The notes under the pieces: model-generated | Told to the model about the DNA's origin: nothing | Database searches by the model: none | Seen by the model: the letters and a program-made list of their open reading frames with translations, nothing else | In this document: positions 6,845 to 14,602 of the stretch, in pieces | Layout of the letters: every line of letters begins with the position of its first letter | Position numbering within the stretch: the first letter of the stretch is position 1 | Assembly: GCA_041581935.1 (NCBI GenBank) | Contig: JBFICP010000007.1 | Coordinates: 1 to 29,448 of the forward strand | DNA from: JAABYT01 sp041581935 | GTDB lineage: Bacteria; Pseudomonadota; Gammaproteobacteria; HK1 | Length of the DNA: 29,448 nt | Direction of reading: 5' to 3' | Made by a program: the position numbers and the translations under genes

Positions 6845-6880
6845 GCCAGGGTCGGGATTGCCCGAGCAAGGATCCCTGGC
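6845..6880. terminator. Nested hairpins between convergent kinase and DUF4124 genes
   Basis: An outer stem GCCAGGG (6845-6851) with CCCTGGC (6874-6880) encloses an inner hairpin TCGGG-ATTG-CCCGA (6852-6865). It lies in the 83-base gap between convergent genes, where a two-way terminator is expected. No T-tract is present. Confidence 0.4.
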
Positions 6881-6918
6881 TGGGGGCGCCCGATAGTGCG
6901 GTTGGTGGTGGTGATGGC

Positions 6919-7431
6919 TCAGTAGTTCGTCGCGCCGGGCGCCGGCCCCTCGACGCTGCCCGGAACATTGGCGCGATCGAATTCGGCAATGATGGCTTTG
7001 AGGCGGCGCACGTCCTCGGCGTCCAGAGATTCCGGCAGAATTTCCGGCGGCGCCCCATCGGTGCTCTTCTGCTCGGCCTGGACCCGCTCTCTCTCCGCGG
7101 CGCGACGCGCCTGCTCCCGGCGGGTCTCCTCGACCCTGGCGGCACGCTCCAGGCGCTTGATGGCCTGAATCTGCTGCTCCTCCTGAAGCGCCCTGAAGGC
7201 CAGCTCGCGCATGCTCCTGCTGTCCTCTGCGGAGAGCTGGATATAGGTATCGTCGACCAGCCTACCGCCGTCGTAGACCCGCACCCGGGGTCCACCCTCG
7301 GGGCTGCGGTACCAGGCGGGCGGCACGCCGGAGAATTGAACGGACTTGCTGGTGGGATCCTGCCACTGATACATGCGCGCGCCGGCGGCCGTGGAGACGA
7401 GCAGCAGCAAGACAATCAGCAGTCGGTTCAT
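6919..7431 (-). CDS. DUF4124-domain exported protein
   Basis: A 170-residue protein with an N-terminal signal peptide (MNRLLIVLLLLVSTAAGA) followed by the short DUF4124 motif MYQWQDPTSKSVQFSGVPPAWY at about 20-41, a pattern of small envelope proteins common in Proteobacteria. Residues 75-125 are a charged helical, probably coiled-coil stretch rich in Glu, Arg and Gln. The function of the family is not known. ATG at 7431 is preceded by an extended -10 promoter and only a weak ribosome-binding site. Cell location is inferred to be periplasmic or membrane-attached. Confidence 0.82.
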   Translation of the reverse strand: MNRLLIVLLLLVSTAAGARMYQWQDPTSKSVQFSGVPPAWYRSPEGGPRVRVYDGGRLVDDTYIQLSAEDSRSMRELAFRALQEEQQIQAIKRLERAARVEETRREQARRAAERERVQAEQKSTDGAPPEILPESLDAEDVRRLKAIIAEFDRANVPGSVEGPAPGATNY

Positions 7432-7471
7432 GAGCGCCGCGTCCGGTACGAGCTTTCGGGACAGGCTTGAA

Positions 7472-7480
7472 ATTATAGCA
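7472..7480 (-). promoter_or_regulatory. Extended -10 promoter of the DUF4124 gene, overlapping the hemW stop
   Basis: TGC-TATAAT on the minus strand is an extended, consensus -10 box. The hemW stop codon TAA (7475-7473) is embedded in the TATAAT. The leader to the ATG at 7431 would be about 34 bases. No -35 match. Confidence 0.65.
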
Positions 7481-8699
7481 CCGGCAGCCCCGGGCCCCTG
7501 TCGACCGGAGCACGCTTCGTCGCGCCCGCGGCCGACCCGAGCGACCGATCCCGGGACTCGAACAGCAACAGAAAATCGTTCAGGAACTGCATTCCCCGGC
7601 GGGTCGGGCGGATGACCCCGTCGCAGCGCTCGATGAGGCCACGCGCCACGCCCTGCGCCAGCTCCGACGCGATGGCGCCCGGCGAAATCCCGGTACGCGC
7701 TTCGAACAGCGCCTCGGAGAATCCTTGCGGCAAACGGGCGGCGTTCAGCATGAACTCGAGCGGCAAATCCGCCCCCGGCACCACCCAGCGCCGCGCCGCG
7801 TGATCGCCCCCGCCCCGACAGCTCATGTAGCGGCGCGGGTGGCGGTGCTTGACACTGCGCTCGACAATCCCGCCCTCGGTGAGCTTGCCGTGGGCGCCGG
7901 CACCGATGCCCAGATAGTCACCGAAACGCCAGTAGTTGAGATTGTGCCGGCACTCGGCGCCGGGCCTGGCATGGGCGGAGATCTCGTAATGGCGCAGGCC
8001 TGCGGCTTCGATGAGCGCAACGCACTGCGTCTGCATGTGCCACATCGTATCCTCGTCGGGACGCGACGGCGGGAAACGGTGAAAGAGCGTGTTCGGCTCG
8101 ATGGTCAGCTCGTAGTGAGACAGATGGCCCACACCGTGGGCCAAAGCCTGTTCGACGTCGGCGATGGCTGCCTGCAGAGACTGTCCTGGAAGGCCGAACA
8201 TCAAATCGACGTTGATGCGCTCGAAGTCGGCGGCCTGCGCCATGTCAACGGCCCGGTGCGCGGCACGTGCATCGTGGACGCGGCCGATGCGCGCGAGTGC
8301 CCCATCGTCGAAGCTCTGAACGCCGATGGAGAGTCGATTGACCCCGGCGTGCCGATAACCCGCGAAGCGATGCGCTTCGACACTGCCCGGATTGGCCTCC
8401 AGAGTGATTTCACAGTCGGCCGCGAGCGTGACGCGCGCTCGGATACCGGCGAGCAGCTCAGCGATGGCGGCGACGGAGAACAAGCTGGGCGTGCCGCCGC
8501 CGATGAACAGGCTCGCGATGCTGCGCACGTGGATGCGCGATGCGTCGTGGTCCAGGTCGGCCAGCAGCGCGTCGACATAAGCGCCCTCGGAAAAATTGTC
8601 ACTGGCGTGCGAATTGAAGTCGCAGTAGGGACACTTGCGCTCGCACCAGGGCAAATGCACGTAGAGCGCGAGGGGCGGGACGTCGTGCGCAGCCGTCAC
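7473..8699 (-). CDS. hemW: Radical SAM heme chaperone HemW
   Basis: A HemN-like radical SAM protein; family members bind heme and deliver it to respiratory enzymes rather than oxidising coproporphyrinogen. From GTG at 8699 the protein has 408 residues, close to the usual 380-400. The iron-sulfur motif CERKCPYC places Cys19, Cys23 and Cys26, followed by GGGTPS, LEANPGS, RLSIGVQSF and GLPGQ, all standard. A C-terminal HemN winged region ends near RRGMQFLNDFL. The frame is open upstream, but GTG 8699 gives the family's normal N-terminus and overlaps the rdgB stop as GTGA, a translational coupling signal. The last 25 residues or so extend beyond the family core. It is third in rph-rdgB-hemW. Confidence 0.95.
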   Translation of the reverse strand: MTAAHDVPPLALYVHLPWCERKCPYCDFNSHASDNFSEGAYVDALLADLDHDASRIHVRSIASLFIGGGTPSLFSVAAIAELLAGIRARVTLAADCEITLEANPGSVEAHRFAGYRHAGVNRLSIGVQSFDDGALARIGRVHDARAAHRAVDMAQAADFERINVDLMFGLPGQSLQAAIADVEQALAHGVGHLSHYELTIEPNTLFHRFPPSRPDEDTMWHMQTQCVALIEAAGLRHYEISAHARPGAECRHNLNYWRFGDYLGIGAGAHGKLTEGGIVERSVKHRHPRRYMSCRGGGDHAARRWVVPGADLPLEFMLNAARLPQGFSEALFEARTGISPGAIASELAQGVARGLIERCDGVIRPTRRGMQFLNDFLLLFESRDRSLGSAAGATKRAPVDRGPGLPVL

Positions 8700-9292
8700 G
8701 ACGGCGTGAGGCGGGCCAGCAACGCCTGCATGGCCTTTGCCCGGTGGCTGATGCGGTTCTTGTCCCGCGGGGCGAGCTCCGCGGACGTGCAGCCGCGATC
8801 CTCGACGAAAAACACCGGATCGTAGCCGAATCCACCCTCGCCCTTCGGCGCGTGGGTGATGCGACCGCGCCAGATGCCTTCGCCCATTATCGGGCAGGCG
8901 TCCTCGGGGTGGTTCATGTAGACCATCACGCACACGAAACGCGCCCCGCGCCGCGCCTCGCAGACGTCGCGCATGTTGTCGAGCAAAAGAGCGAGGTTCT
9001 CCTCATCACTGGCATCGGCGCCGGCGTAGCGCGCCGATCGAATGCCCGGCGCGCCGTCCAGGGCGTCCACCATCAATCCGGAATCATCGGCGATGGCGGC
9101 GAGCCCGGACAGGCGCGCGGCATGGCGCGCCTTGATGATGGCATTCTCGATGAAGCACTCCCCGGTCTCTTCCACACTGGGGATGTCGAAGCGCGATTGC
9201 GGCACCAGCTCCATGTCACAGGGCGCGAGTAGCGCCTCGAGCTCGCGCAGCTTCCCCGCGTTGGCGCTCGCCAGCACCACCTGCCTGACCAC
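8696..9292 (-). CDS. rdgB: XTP/dITP/ITP pyrophosphatase (RdgB/HAM1)
   Basis: Removes non-canonical purine triphosphates by hydrolysis to the monophosphate and pyrophosphate, keeping inosine and xanthosine out of nucleic acids. The 198 residues match the family. Key parts are LASANAGKLREL near 7-18 (substrate loop), IADDSGLMVDAL in the middle, APGIRSARYAG, and the C-terminal GFGYDPVF and SHRAKAMQAL. The start is GTG at 9292, one base after the rph stop; the following valine codon is GTC and cannot initiate. The stop overlaps the hemW start. The position between rph and hemW is widely conserved. Confidence 0.96.
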   Translation of the reverse strand: MVRQVVLASANAGKLRELEALLAPCDMELVPQSRFDIPSVEETGECFIENAIIKARHAARLSGLAAIADDSGLMVDALDGAPGIRSARYAGADASDEENLALLLDNMRDVCEARRGARFVCVMVYMNHPEDACPIMGEGIWRGRITHAPKGEGGFGYDPVFFVEDRGCTSAELAPRDKNRISHRAKAMQALLARLTPS

Positions 9293-9293
9293 G

Positions 9294-10010
9294 TTACGCC
9301 TCGAGCACGTTGCGTTGTGCCGCGAGCAGCGTCTCGACGCCCCCCTCGGCAAGCGTCAACATCGTATCGAGCTCATCGCGACGGAATGCGTGGCCCTCGG
9401 CGGTACCCTGGATCTCGACGAAGCCACCATTGTCGTTCATGACGACGTTGAGGTCCGTTTCGGCTTCGTAGTCTTCAGCATAGTCCAGATCCAGAACCGG
9501 CTTACCTCGAAAGATCCCCACCGAGACCGCCGCCACCTGGCCGTGAATGGGTGATGAGGAATCGACCTCTTGGCCAGTGCCATCGCGCAGGGCGTCCACG
9601 AGCGCCACGTAGGCCCCGGTGATCGCCGCGGTGCGTGTGCCGCCGTCGGCCTGAATCACGTCGCAGTCGAGCGTCACCGTGCGCTCGCCGAGAGCCGTCA
9701 GGTCGACCACGCTGCGCAGCGAGCGCCCGATCAGGCGCTGGATCTCGAGCGTGCGCCCGCCCTGGCGGCCGCGGGCCGCCTCGCGCGCGTTGCGTTCTCC
9801 GGTGGCCCGCGGAAGCATTCCGTATTCTGCCGTCACCCAGCCCTGGCTGCGGCCGCGCAGAAACGGCGGCACCCGGTCCTCGACGCTGGCGGTGCAGATG
9901 ACGCGCGTATCACCGAAGCAAACGAGCACCGAACCTTCCGCGTGGCGTGTGTAGTGGCGTTCGATGGAAACGTCGCGCAGCTGGTCACTGGCTCTGCCGC
10001 TGGGGCGCAT
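9294..10010 (-). CDS. rph: Ribonuclease PH
   Basis: A phosphorolytic 3'-to-5' exoribonuclease that trims tRNA 3' ends, acting as a ring of dimers. The ATG at 10010 gives 238 residues, equal to the E. coli full-length enzyme. Visible are MRPSGRASDQLRDVSIER at the start, TAEYGMLPRATGER, the EIQRLIGRSLR phosphate-binding segment, DCDVIQADGGTRTAAITG, and the DLDYAEDYEAETDLNVVM active-site stretch. AAGGAA lies about 8 bases before the ATG; a longer frame from 10034 would add eight unlikely residues. It is first of rph-rdgB-hemW and diverges from yicC, the usual arrangement in gammaproteobacteria. Confidence 0.97.
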   Translation of the reverse strand: MRPSGRASDQLRDVSIERHYTRHAEGSVLVCFGDTRVICTASVEDRVPPFLRGRSQGWVTAEYGMLPRATGERNAREAARGRQGGRTLEIQRLIGRSLRSVVDLTALGERTVTLDCDVIQADGGTRTAAITGAYVALVDALRDGTGQEVDSSSPIHGQVAAVSVGIFRGKPVLDLDYAEDYEAETDLNVVMNDNGGFVEIQGTAEGHAFRRDELDTMLTLAEGGVETLLAAQRNVLEA

Positions 10011-10045
10011 GATGGGATTCCTTCGGGCAAACAATCGGGCAGGCC

Positions 10046-10051
10046 ATTATA
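10046..10051 (-). promoter_or_regulatory. Consensus -10 box of the rph-rdgB-hemW operon
   Basis: TATAAT on the minus strand, giving a leader of about 30 bases to the rph ATG. The -35 region is poor and there is no TGn extension. Confidence 0.55.
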
Positions 10052-10154
10052 GCTACCCGTTGGACTATCCGTCGGGCGATCCATGGGGTCGTCCGTCGGC
10101 TGGCGCGGCCGTCCGGCAGACACGCAACCCGCCGCCGGTTACCATTGCCGCACC

Positions 10155-11021
10155 ATGATTCGAAGCATGACAGCCTTCGCTCGCAGCGAGCGCACCGAGA
10201 GCTGGGGCACGGCCTACTGGGAGCTGCGCTCGGTCAACAATCGTTACCTGGATGTGTCGCCACGCCTGCCCGAGGAAGCGCGGGCAATCGAAACCACCGT
10301 GCGTGAGCGGATTCGCGGGCGGCTCAGTCGCGGCAAGGTGGATTGCACGCTGCGCCTGAATCTCGATGGCGACAACGACACCGGACTCACGCTCAATTTG
10401 GATCTCGCCAAACGGATTGCCGAGGCCACCCGTGAAATCGACGCGCTGCTCCACGACCCGGCGCGGGTCAGCGCCGTCGACGTGCTCCGCTGGCCGGGCG
10501 TGGTGCGCACCCAGGCACCCGATGTCGACGCCCTGGGCAAAGCGGCCCTCGAGCTTCTCGACGAAGCCCTTGCCGAGCTCGTAACCACCCGCGAGCGCGA
10601 GGGCCAGCACATCCACGCGCTAATTGCACAGCGATGTGACGAGATGGGCACCATTGTCGCGGGTGTGCGCAAGCGACTTCCCGAAGTGCTCGAGATTTGC
10701 CGTCAGCGGCTGCGCGATCGGCTCGCCGAGCTCATCGAGCAGCTGGACGAGGAGCGCCTCGAGCAGGAAATGGCGATGCTCGCGCAGAAGACCGACGTGG
10801 CCGAGGAGCTGGATCGCCTCGACGCCCACTTGACCGAGGTCCGCCGCGTGATCGATAACGAGGAGCCCGCCGGTCGCCGCCTGGATTTTCTCATGCAGGA
10901 GCTCAATCGTGAGGCGAATACGCTCGGGTCGAAATCCATCGACACCGAGACCACGCGCGCGTCGGTTGAGCTCAAGGTGCTCATCGAGCAGATGCGCGAG
11001 CAGATCCAGAACGTGGAGTAA
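10155..11021 (+). CDS. yicC: YicC/YloC-family endoribonuclease
   Basis: A 288-residue protein of the YicC family, whose members act as endoribonucleases in RNA turnover. The N-terminal MIRSMTAFARSE, the ELRSVNNRYLDVSPRLPEE stretch at about 27-45 and the C-terminal DFLMQELNREANTLGSKSID are family signatures, and the end is the usual helical tail. The ATG at 10155 gives the canonical N-terminus although no Shine-Dalgarno sequence precedes it. It diverges from rph, with which it is commonly paired, and is followed by gmk after 8 bases. Confidence 0.96.
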   Translation: MIRSMTAFARSERTESWGTAYWELRSVNNRYLDVSPRLPEEARAIETTVRERIRGRLSRGKVDCTLRLNLDGDNDTGLTLNLDLAKRIAEATREIDALLHDPARVSAVDVLRWPGVVRTQAPDVDALGKAALELLDEALAELVTTREREGQHIHALIAQRCDEMGTIVAGVRKRLPEVLEICRQRLRDRLAELIEQLDEERLEQEMAMLAQKTDVAEELDRLDAHLTEVRRVIDNEEPAGRRLDFLMQELNREANTLGSKSIDTETTRASVELKVLIEQMREQIQNVE

Positions 11022-11029
11022 ACAGCCCG

Positions 11030-11677
11030 GTGGCAAAGGCTGACAAGCCGGCAAAATCCGGTTCGACAGGCGGTGATCTCTATGTGATCAGCGCGCCCTC
11101 GGGCGCCGGAAAGACCAGTCTCGTCGCCGCGCTGCAAACCTCGGAGCCGGGATTGCGCGTCTCGATCTCGCATACCACGCGCCCGCGACGCGACGACGAA
11201 AGCGACGGCGTCAGCTATCACTTCGTGAGCGAGGAGGAATTCGTCGCCATGATCGACGCGGACGCCTTTCTAGAGCACGCACGCGTATTCGACCGCCGTT
11301 ACGGTACTGCCCGGGATTCGGTTCAGAAATTCATGTCCGCGGGCGACGACGTGATACTCGAGATCGACTGGCAGGGCGCGCGCCAGGTGCGCGAGCGCTA
11401 CCCGGACTGCATTGGCATTTTCATTCTGCCGCCCTCCCGGGAAAGCCTTGCCGCGCGGTTGCGCGGGCGCGCCCAGGACTCCGACGAGGCCATTGCCAGG
11501 CGCATGCGCGATGCCGTGGCCGAGATGTCCCATTACCGGGAGTTCGACTATTTGGTCATCAATGACGACTTCGAGGTGGCGCTCGAGGACCTGCGCAGCA
11601 TCGTGCGCGGCCGACGCCTGCGCCGCGAACGCCAGAGCGCCCTGCACCACAATCTGATAGCCACTCTGCTGGTATAA
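11030..11677 (+). CDS. gmk: Guanylate kinase
   Basis: Phosphorylates GMP to GDP in the cytoplasm, feeding GTP and ppGpp pools. The 215 residues carry the P-loop SAPSGAGKTSL at 21-31, SHTTRPRRDDESDGVSYHFVS with the GMP-binding Arg and Tyr residues, EIDWQGARQVR and the lid region RGRAQDSDEAIARRM. The start is GTG at 11030 with GGAG about 11 bases upstream, giving a roughly 14-residue extension before the core. It is between yicC and rpoZ as in many gammaproteobacteria. The stop TAA lies inside the -10 box of the rpoZ promoter. Confidence 0.97.
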   Translation: MAKADKPAKSGSTGGDLYVISAPSGAGKTSLVAALQTSEPGLRVSISHTTRPRRDDESDGVSYHFVSEEEFVAMIDADAFLEHARVFDRRYGTARDSVQKFMSAGDDVILEIDWQGARQVRERYPDCIGIFILPPSRESLAARLRGRAQDSDEAIARRMRDAVAEMSHYREFDYLVINDDFEVALEDLRSIVRGRRLRRERQSALHHNLIATLLV

Positions 11678-11678
11678 T
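11670..11678 (+). promoter_or_regulatory. Extended -10 promoter of rpoZ-spoT, overlapping the gmk stop
   Basis: TGG-TATAAT at 11670-11678 is an extended consensus -10 box. The TAA stop of gmk (11675-11677) is part of it. Transcription would begin near 11685, about 50 bases before the rpoZ ATG. The -35 region has no match. Confidence 0.7.
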
Positions 11679-11734
11679 TCCAACGCCTTGGATAAACTTT
11701 CGTACTTTCGCCTGGCGAATTGGAGTTTTTACTG

Positions 11735-11992
11735 ATGGCGCGCATCACCGTCGAAGACTGCATCGATAGGGTCACCAACCGATTCGAGCTGGTGCTCCTG
11801 GCTACCAAGAGGGCCCGGCAGATTACCCGTGGCTCGACACCGCTGGTCGAGGTCGAGAACGACAAGCCGACGGTGATCGCCCTTCGCGAGATTGCCGAAG
11901 GTAAAATCGACGCGGCGGCCCTCAACGAGATAGCCAACGAGGCCCTCGATGAGGAGGGCGCCGAGCCGATCGAAGCCGCAGGGGGCGAGTAA
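11735..11992 (+). CDS. rpoZ: RNA polymerase omega subunit
   Basis: Omega helps beta-prime fold and forms part of one ppGpp site on RNA polymerase. The protein begins MARITVEDCIDRVTNRFELVLLATKRARQI, matching the family closely, and has 85 residues (E. coli 91). The ATG at 11735 is preceded by GGAG with 9 bases spacing; a TTG at 11720 would add five residues and is not needed. It sits directly ahead of spoT, the usual order, which links a ppGpp-binding subunit with the ppGpp enzyme. Confidence 0.97.
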   Translation: MARITVEDCIDRVTNRFELVLLATKRARQITRGSTPLVEVENDKPTVIALREIAEGKIDAAALNEIANEALDEEGAEPIEAAGGE

Positions 11993-12042
11993 CAAGTACT
12001 ACCTCGCTCTTTCCCCGCCGGGCTTCTGACTCTGGAGGCCGC

Positions 12043-14163
12043 GTGTTTCTCATCAGCGATCTCTGTGGCCTCGCCGACACCTATCTCGAATCGGATCAGG
12101 TAAAGGAGATCTATCGCGCGTACCTGTTCGGTGCCGAAGCCCACGAGGGCCAGCACCGAGCCTCCGGTGAGCCCTATATCCACCACCCCATCGAGGTGGC
12201 CCGCATTCTGGCCGAGATGCGTCTCGACTACGAGACCATCGTCGCCGCCATCCTGCACGACGTGATCGAGGATACCGAAACGGCCAAGGGCCAGATTGCC
12301 GAGGAGTTCGGCAACGAGGTGGCCAACCTCGTCGACGGCGTCAGCAAGCTCACCCAGATCACTTTCACGAGCAAGGCGGAGTTTCAGGCGGAGAACTTCC
12401 GCAAGATGTTGCTCGCCATGGCCCGGGACATCCGGGTCATATTGGTCAAGCTCGCCGACCGCCTGCACAACATGCGCACCCTATCCGCACTCGCCCCGGA
12501 GAAGCGACGGCAGATCGCCCGGGAAACCCTCGAGATTTACGCGCCCATCGCCAACCGGCTGGGCTTGAACAGCATTCGTCAGGAGCTCGAGGATCTCGGA
12601 TTTCAGTCACTGTATCCCATGCGTTATCGCGTCCTCGCCGCGGAAGTGCGCAAGGTTCGCGGCCACAGAAAGGCGGTGGTGCGCAAAATCGAGACTGCCA
12701 TCAAGCGACGCCTGCGTCAGGAGGGCTTGAGCGGGAAGGTGGTTGGCCGCGAGAAGCACCTGTACAGCCTGTACAAGAAAATGCGCGACAAGGGCCTGTC
12801 GTTCAAAGAGGTGCTCGACGTGTACGCCTTTCGCATCACCGTGGAGACCGTCGACGATTGCTATCGGGTGCTCGGTGTGATGCACAATCTCTACAAGCCC
12901 GTGCCCGGCAAGTTCAAGGATTACATCGCATTGCCGAAGGCCAACGGTTATCAATCCCTTCACACTGTCCTGTTCGGTCCCTACCGCGCGCCGCTGGAGG
13001 TGCAGATTCGCACCAATGACATGCACGGAGTGGCCGAGTCCGGAATTGCCGCCCACTGGGGCTACAAATCCGGGAAAGCCGGCAGCCGCGCTGCCCAGGA
13101 GCGCGCGCGCCAGTGGATCAAGGAGCTTCTGGAAATGCAGACCGAAGCCGGCGACTCCATGGAGTTCATCGAGCACGTCAAGGTCGATCTGTTTCCCAAG
13201 GACGTCTACGTCTTCACGCCGGCCGGCGACATCATGGAGCTGCCCCGCGGAGCGACCGCCGTCGATCTCGCCTACGCGGTGCACACCGACGTCGGTAACA
13301 CCTGTATCGCGGTGAAAATCGACGGCCGCTACGCGCCGCTGCGAAGCCAGCTTCTCACCGGGCAGAATGTCGAAGTGGTCACGGCGTCCTGGGGACGGCC
13401 GAACGCCAACTGGTTGACCTTCGTGGTCACCGGAAAGGCGCGTGCCGCGATTCGAAACTATCTCAAGAACCTGCGCTCCGAGGAGGCTGTGGAGCTCGGG
13501 CGCCGACTGCTCAACCAGGCGTTGGCCCCCGAATCCCTGACTCTGGACGATCTCGACGAGCAACGCATCGCCGCGCTGCTCAAAGAGCTCAAGCTCGAGA
13601 CGCTCGACGAGCTGCTCGAGGACATCGGCCTCGGGCAACGTCCCGCGGCGCTCGTCACCCGGCGACTCACCCGCGTTGCCGATGATGCAAAGTCCGGATC
13701 GGATGTCCCGCGCAACAACCATCCCGTTTATATCAAGGGATCCGAAGGAATGGTCGTCAGTCTCGGCAAATGTTGTCATCCGATTCCGGGCGATCCGGTG
13801 CTCGGCTTCGTCAGCGCCGGTCGCGGCGTCGTGATTCACACCGCGGCTTGTCGCAACATCGCCGAATACGCCGACAAGCCCGACAAGTGGGTGGACGTCG
13901 AGTGGGAACCCACCATCGACGGCGAGTTTCCCGTCGAGGTGCGCGTGGATACCGCCAACCAGAAGGGCGTGCTCGCGACCGTAGCGGCCGCCATCGCCGA
14001 GATGGGCGCCAATATCGAAAACGTATCCATGGAAAACAGCGAGGGCAGTAACGCCACGCTCAACATCGTCATCGGCGTAACCGATCGCGTGCACCTCGCA
14101 CACATCATCCGCCGCATTCGTAACATCAACGAGGTCACACGCATCATGCGCAAGGGAAGCTGA
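12043..14163 (+). CDS. spoT: Bifunctional (p)ppGpp synthetase/hydrolase SpoT
   Basis: Makes and degrades the stringent-response alarmones. The 706 residues have the full long-RSH layout: an HD hydrolase domain at about 25-180 with HHP (47-49), HD at 72-73 in ILHDVIEDT and VKLADRLHNMRTL; a synthetase domain at about 235-345 with FKDYIALPKANGYQSLHT (291-308); a TGS domain at 387-448; a helical/CC region with the KCCHPIPGD cysteines; and a C-terminal ACT domain from about 632. The intact HD motif shows hydrolase ability, separating it from RelA. GTG at 12043 is chosen for its strong GGAGG ribosome-binding site 5 bases upstream. It precedes ridA and recG, as in other gammaproteobacteria. Confidence 0.97.
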   Translation: MFLISDLCGLADTYLESDQVKEIYRAYLFGAEAHEGQHRASGEPYIHHPIEVARILAEMRLDYETIVAAILHDVIEDTETAKGQIAEEFGNEVANLVDGVSKLTQITFTSKAEFQAENFRKMLLAMARDIRVILVKLADRLHNMRTLSALAPEKRRQIARETLEIYAPIANRLGLNSIRQELEDLGFQSLYPMRYRVLAAEVRKVRGHRKAVVRKIETAIKRRLRQEGLSGKVVGREKHLYSLYKKMRDKGLSFKEVLDVYAFRITVETVDDCYRVLGVMHNLYKPVPGKFKDYIALPKANGYQSLHTVLFGPYRAPLEVQIRTNDMHGVAESGIAAHWGYKSGKAGSRAAQERARQWIKELLEMQTEAGDSMEFIEHVKVDLFPKDVYVFTPAGDIMELPRGATAVDLAYAVHTDVGNTCIAVKIDGRYAPLRSQLLTGQNVEVVTASWGRPNANWLTFVVTGKARAAIRNYLKNLRSEEAVELGRRLLNQALAPESLTLDDLDEQRIAALLKELKLETLDELLEDIGLGQRPAALVTRRLTRVADDAKSGSDVPRNNHPVYIKGSEGMVVSLGKCCHPIPGDPVLGFVSAGRGVVIHTAACRNIAEYADKPDKWVDVEWEPTIDGEFPVEVRVDTANQKGVLATVAAAIAEMGANIENVSMENSEGSNATLNIVIGVTDRVHLAHIIRRIRNINEVTRIMRKGS

Positions 14164-14201
14164 GTAGACGGAGGCCGTAGCCCACCACAAGGAATCTGCA
14201 C

Positions 14202-14585
14202 ATGAGCAAAACGATAATCAGTACGCCGAACGCGCCCGGCGCCATCGGCACCTATTCACAAGCAGTCAATGTCAACGGTACCGTCTATCTCTCCGGTCAG
14301 ATTGCGCTCGACCCGCAGACCATGGAGCTGGTGCAGGGAACACGCGAGCAGATCGATCGCGTGTTCAGGAATCTTCGCGCGGTCGCCCAAGCCGCGGGCG
14401 GCGATTTGTCCCACATCGTCAAGCTGACCATCTACTTGAGCGATCTCGCGAACTTTCCTCTGGTCAACGAGGTCATGAGCACGTATTTCCACGAGCCCTA
14501 CCCGGCCCGCGCCGCCATCGGGGTCGCCGCCCTACCAAAGGGCAGCGAGGTCGAGATCGAGGGGCTGATGGTGCTGGACACCTGA
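14202..14585 (+). CDS. ridA: RidA-family reactive intermediate deaminase
   Basis: Hydrolyses reactive enamine/imine intermediates released by PLP enzymes such as threonine dehydratase. It is 127 residues long, the family norm, and assembles as a trimer in known members. It shows the N-terminal APGAIGTYSQAV, GQIALDP, and the C-terminal substrate arginine in PARAAIGVAALPKGSEVEIE. AAGGAA is about 8 bases before the ATG. Its placement between spoT and recG is conserved in several gammaproteobacteria. Confidence 0.96.
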   Translation: MSKTIISTPNAPGAIGTYSQAVNVNGTVYLSGQIALDPQTMELVQGTREQIDRVFRNLRAVAQAAGGDLSHIVKLTIYLSDLANFPLVNEVMSTYFHEPYPARAAIGVAALPKGSEVEIEGLMVLDT

Positions 14586-14602
14586 TTCGCGCCGAAGGCG
14601 GC

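Noticed and set aside
10057..10115. Two copies of CCGTCGG near the yicC start, considered as an operator or repeat.
   Set aside because: The motif is short and expected by chance at this GC content; no symmetry or spacing supports a binding site.
12607..14190. A 527-codon minus-strand open frame across spoT.
   Set aside because: The plus strand encodes full-length SpoT with all domains; the antisense frame resembles no family.
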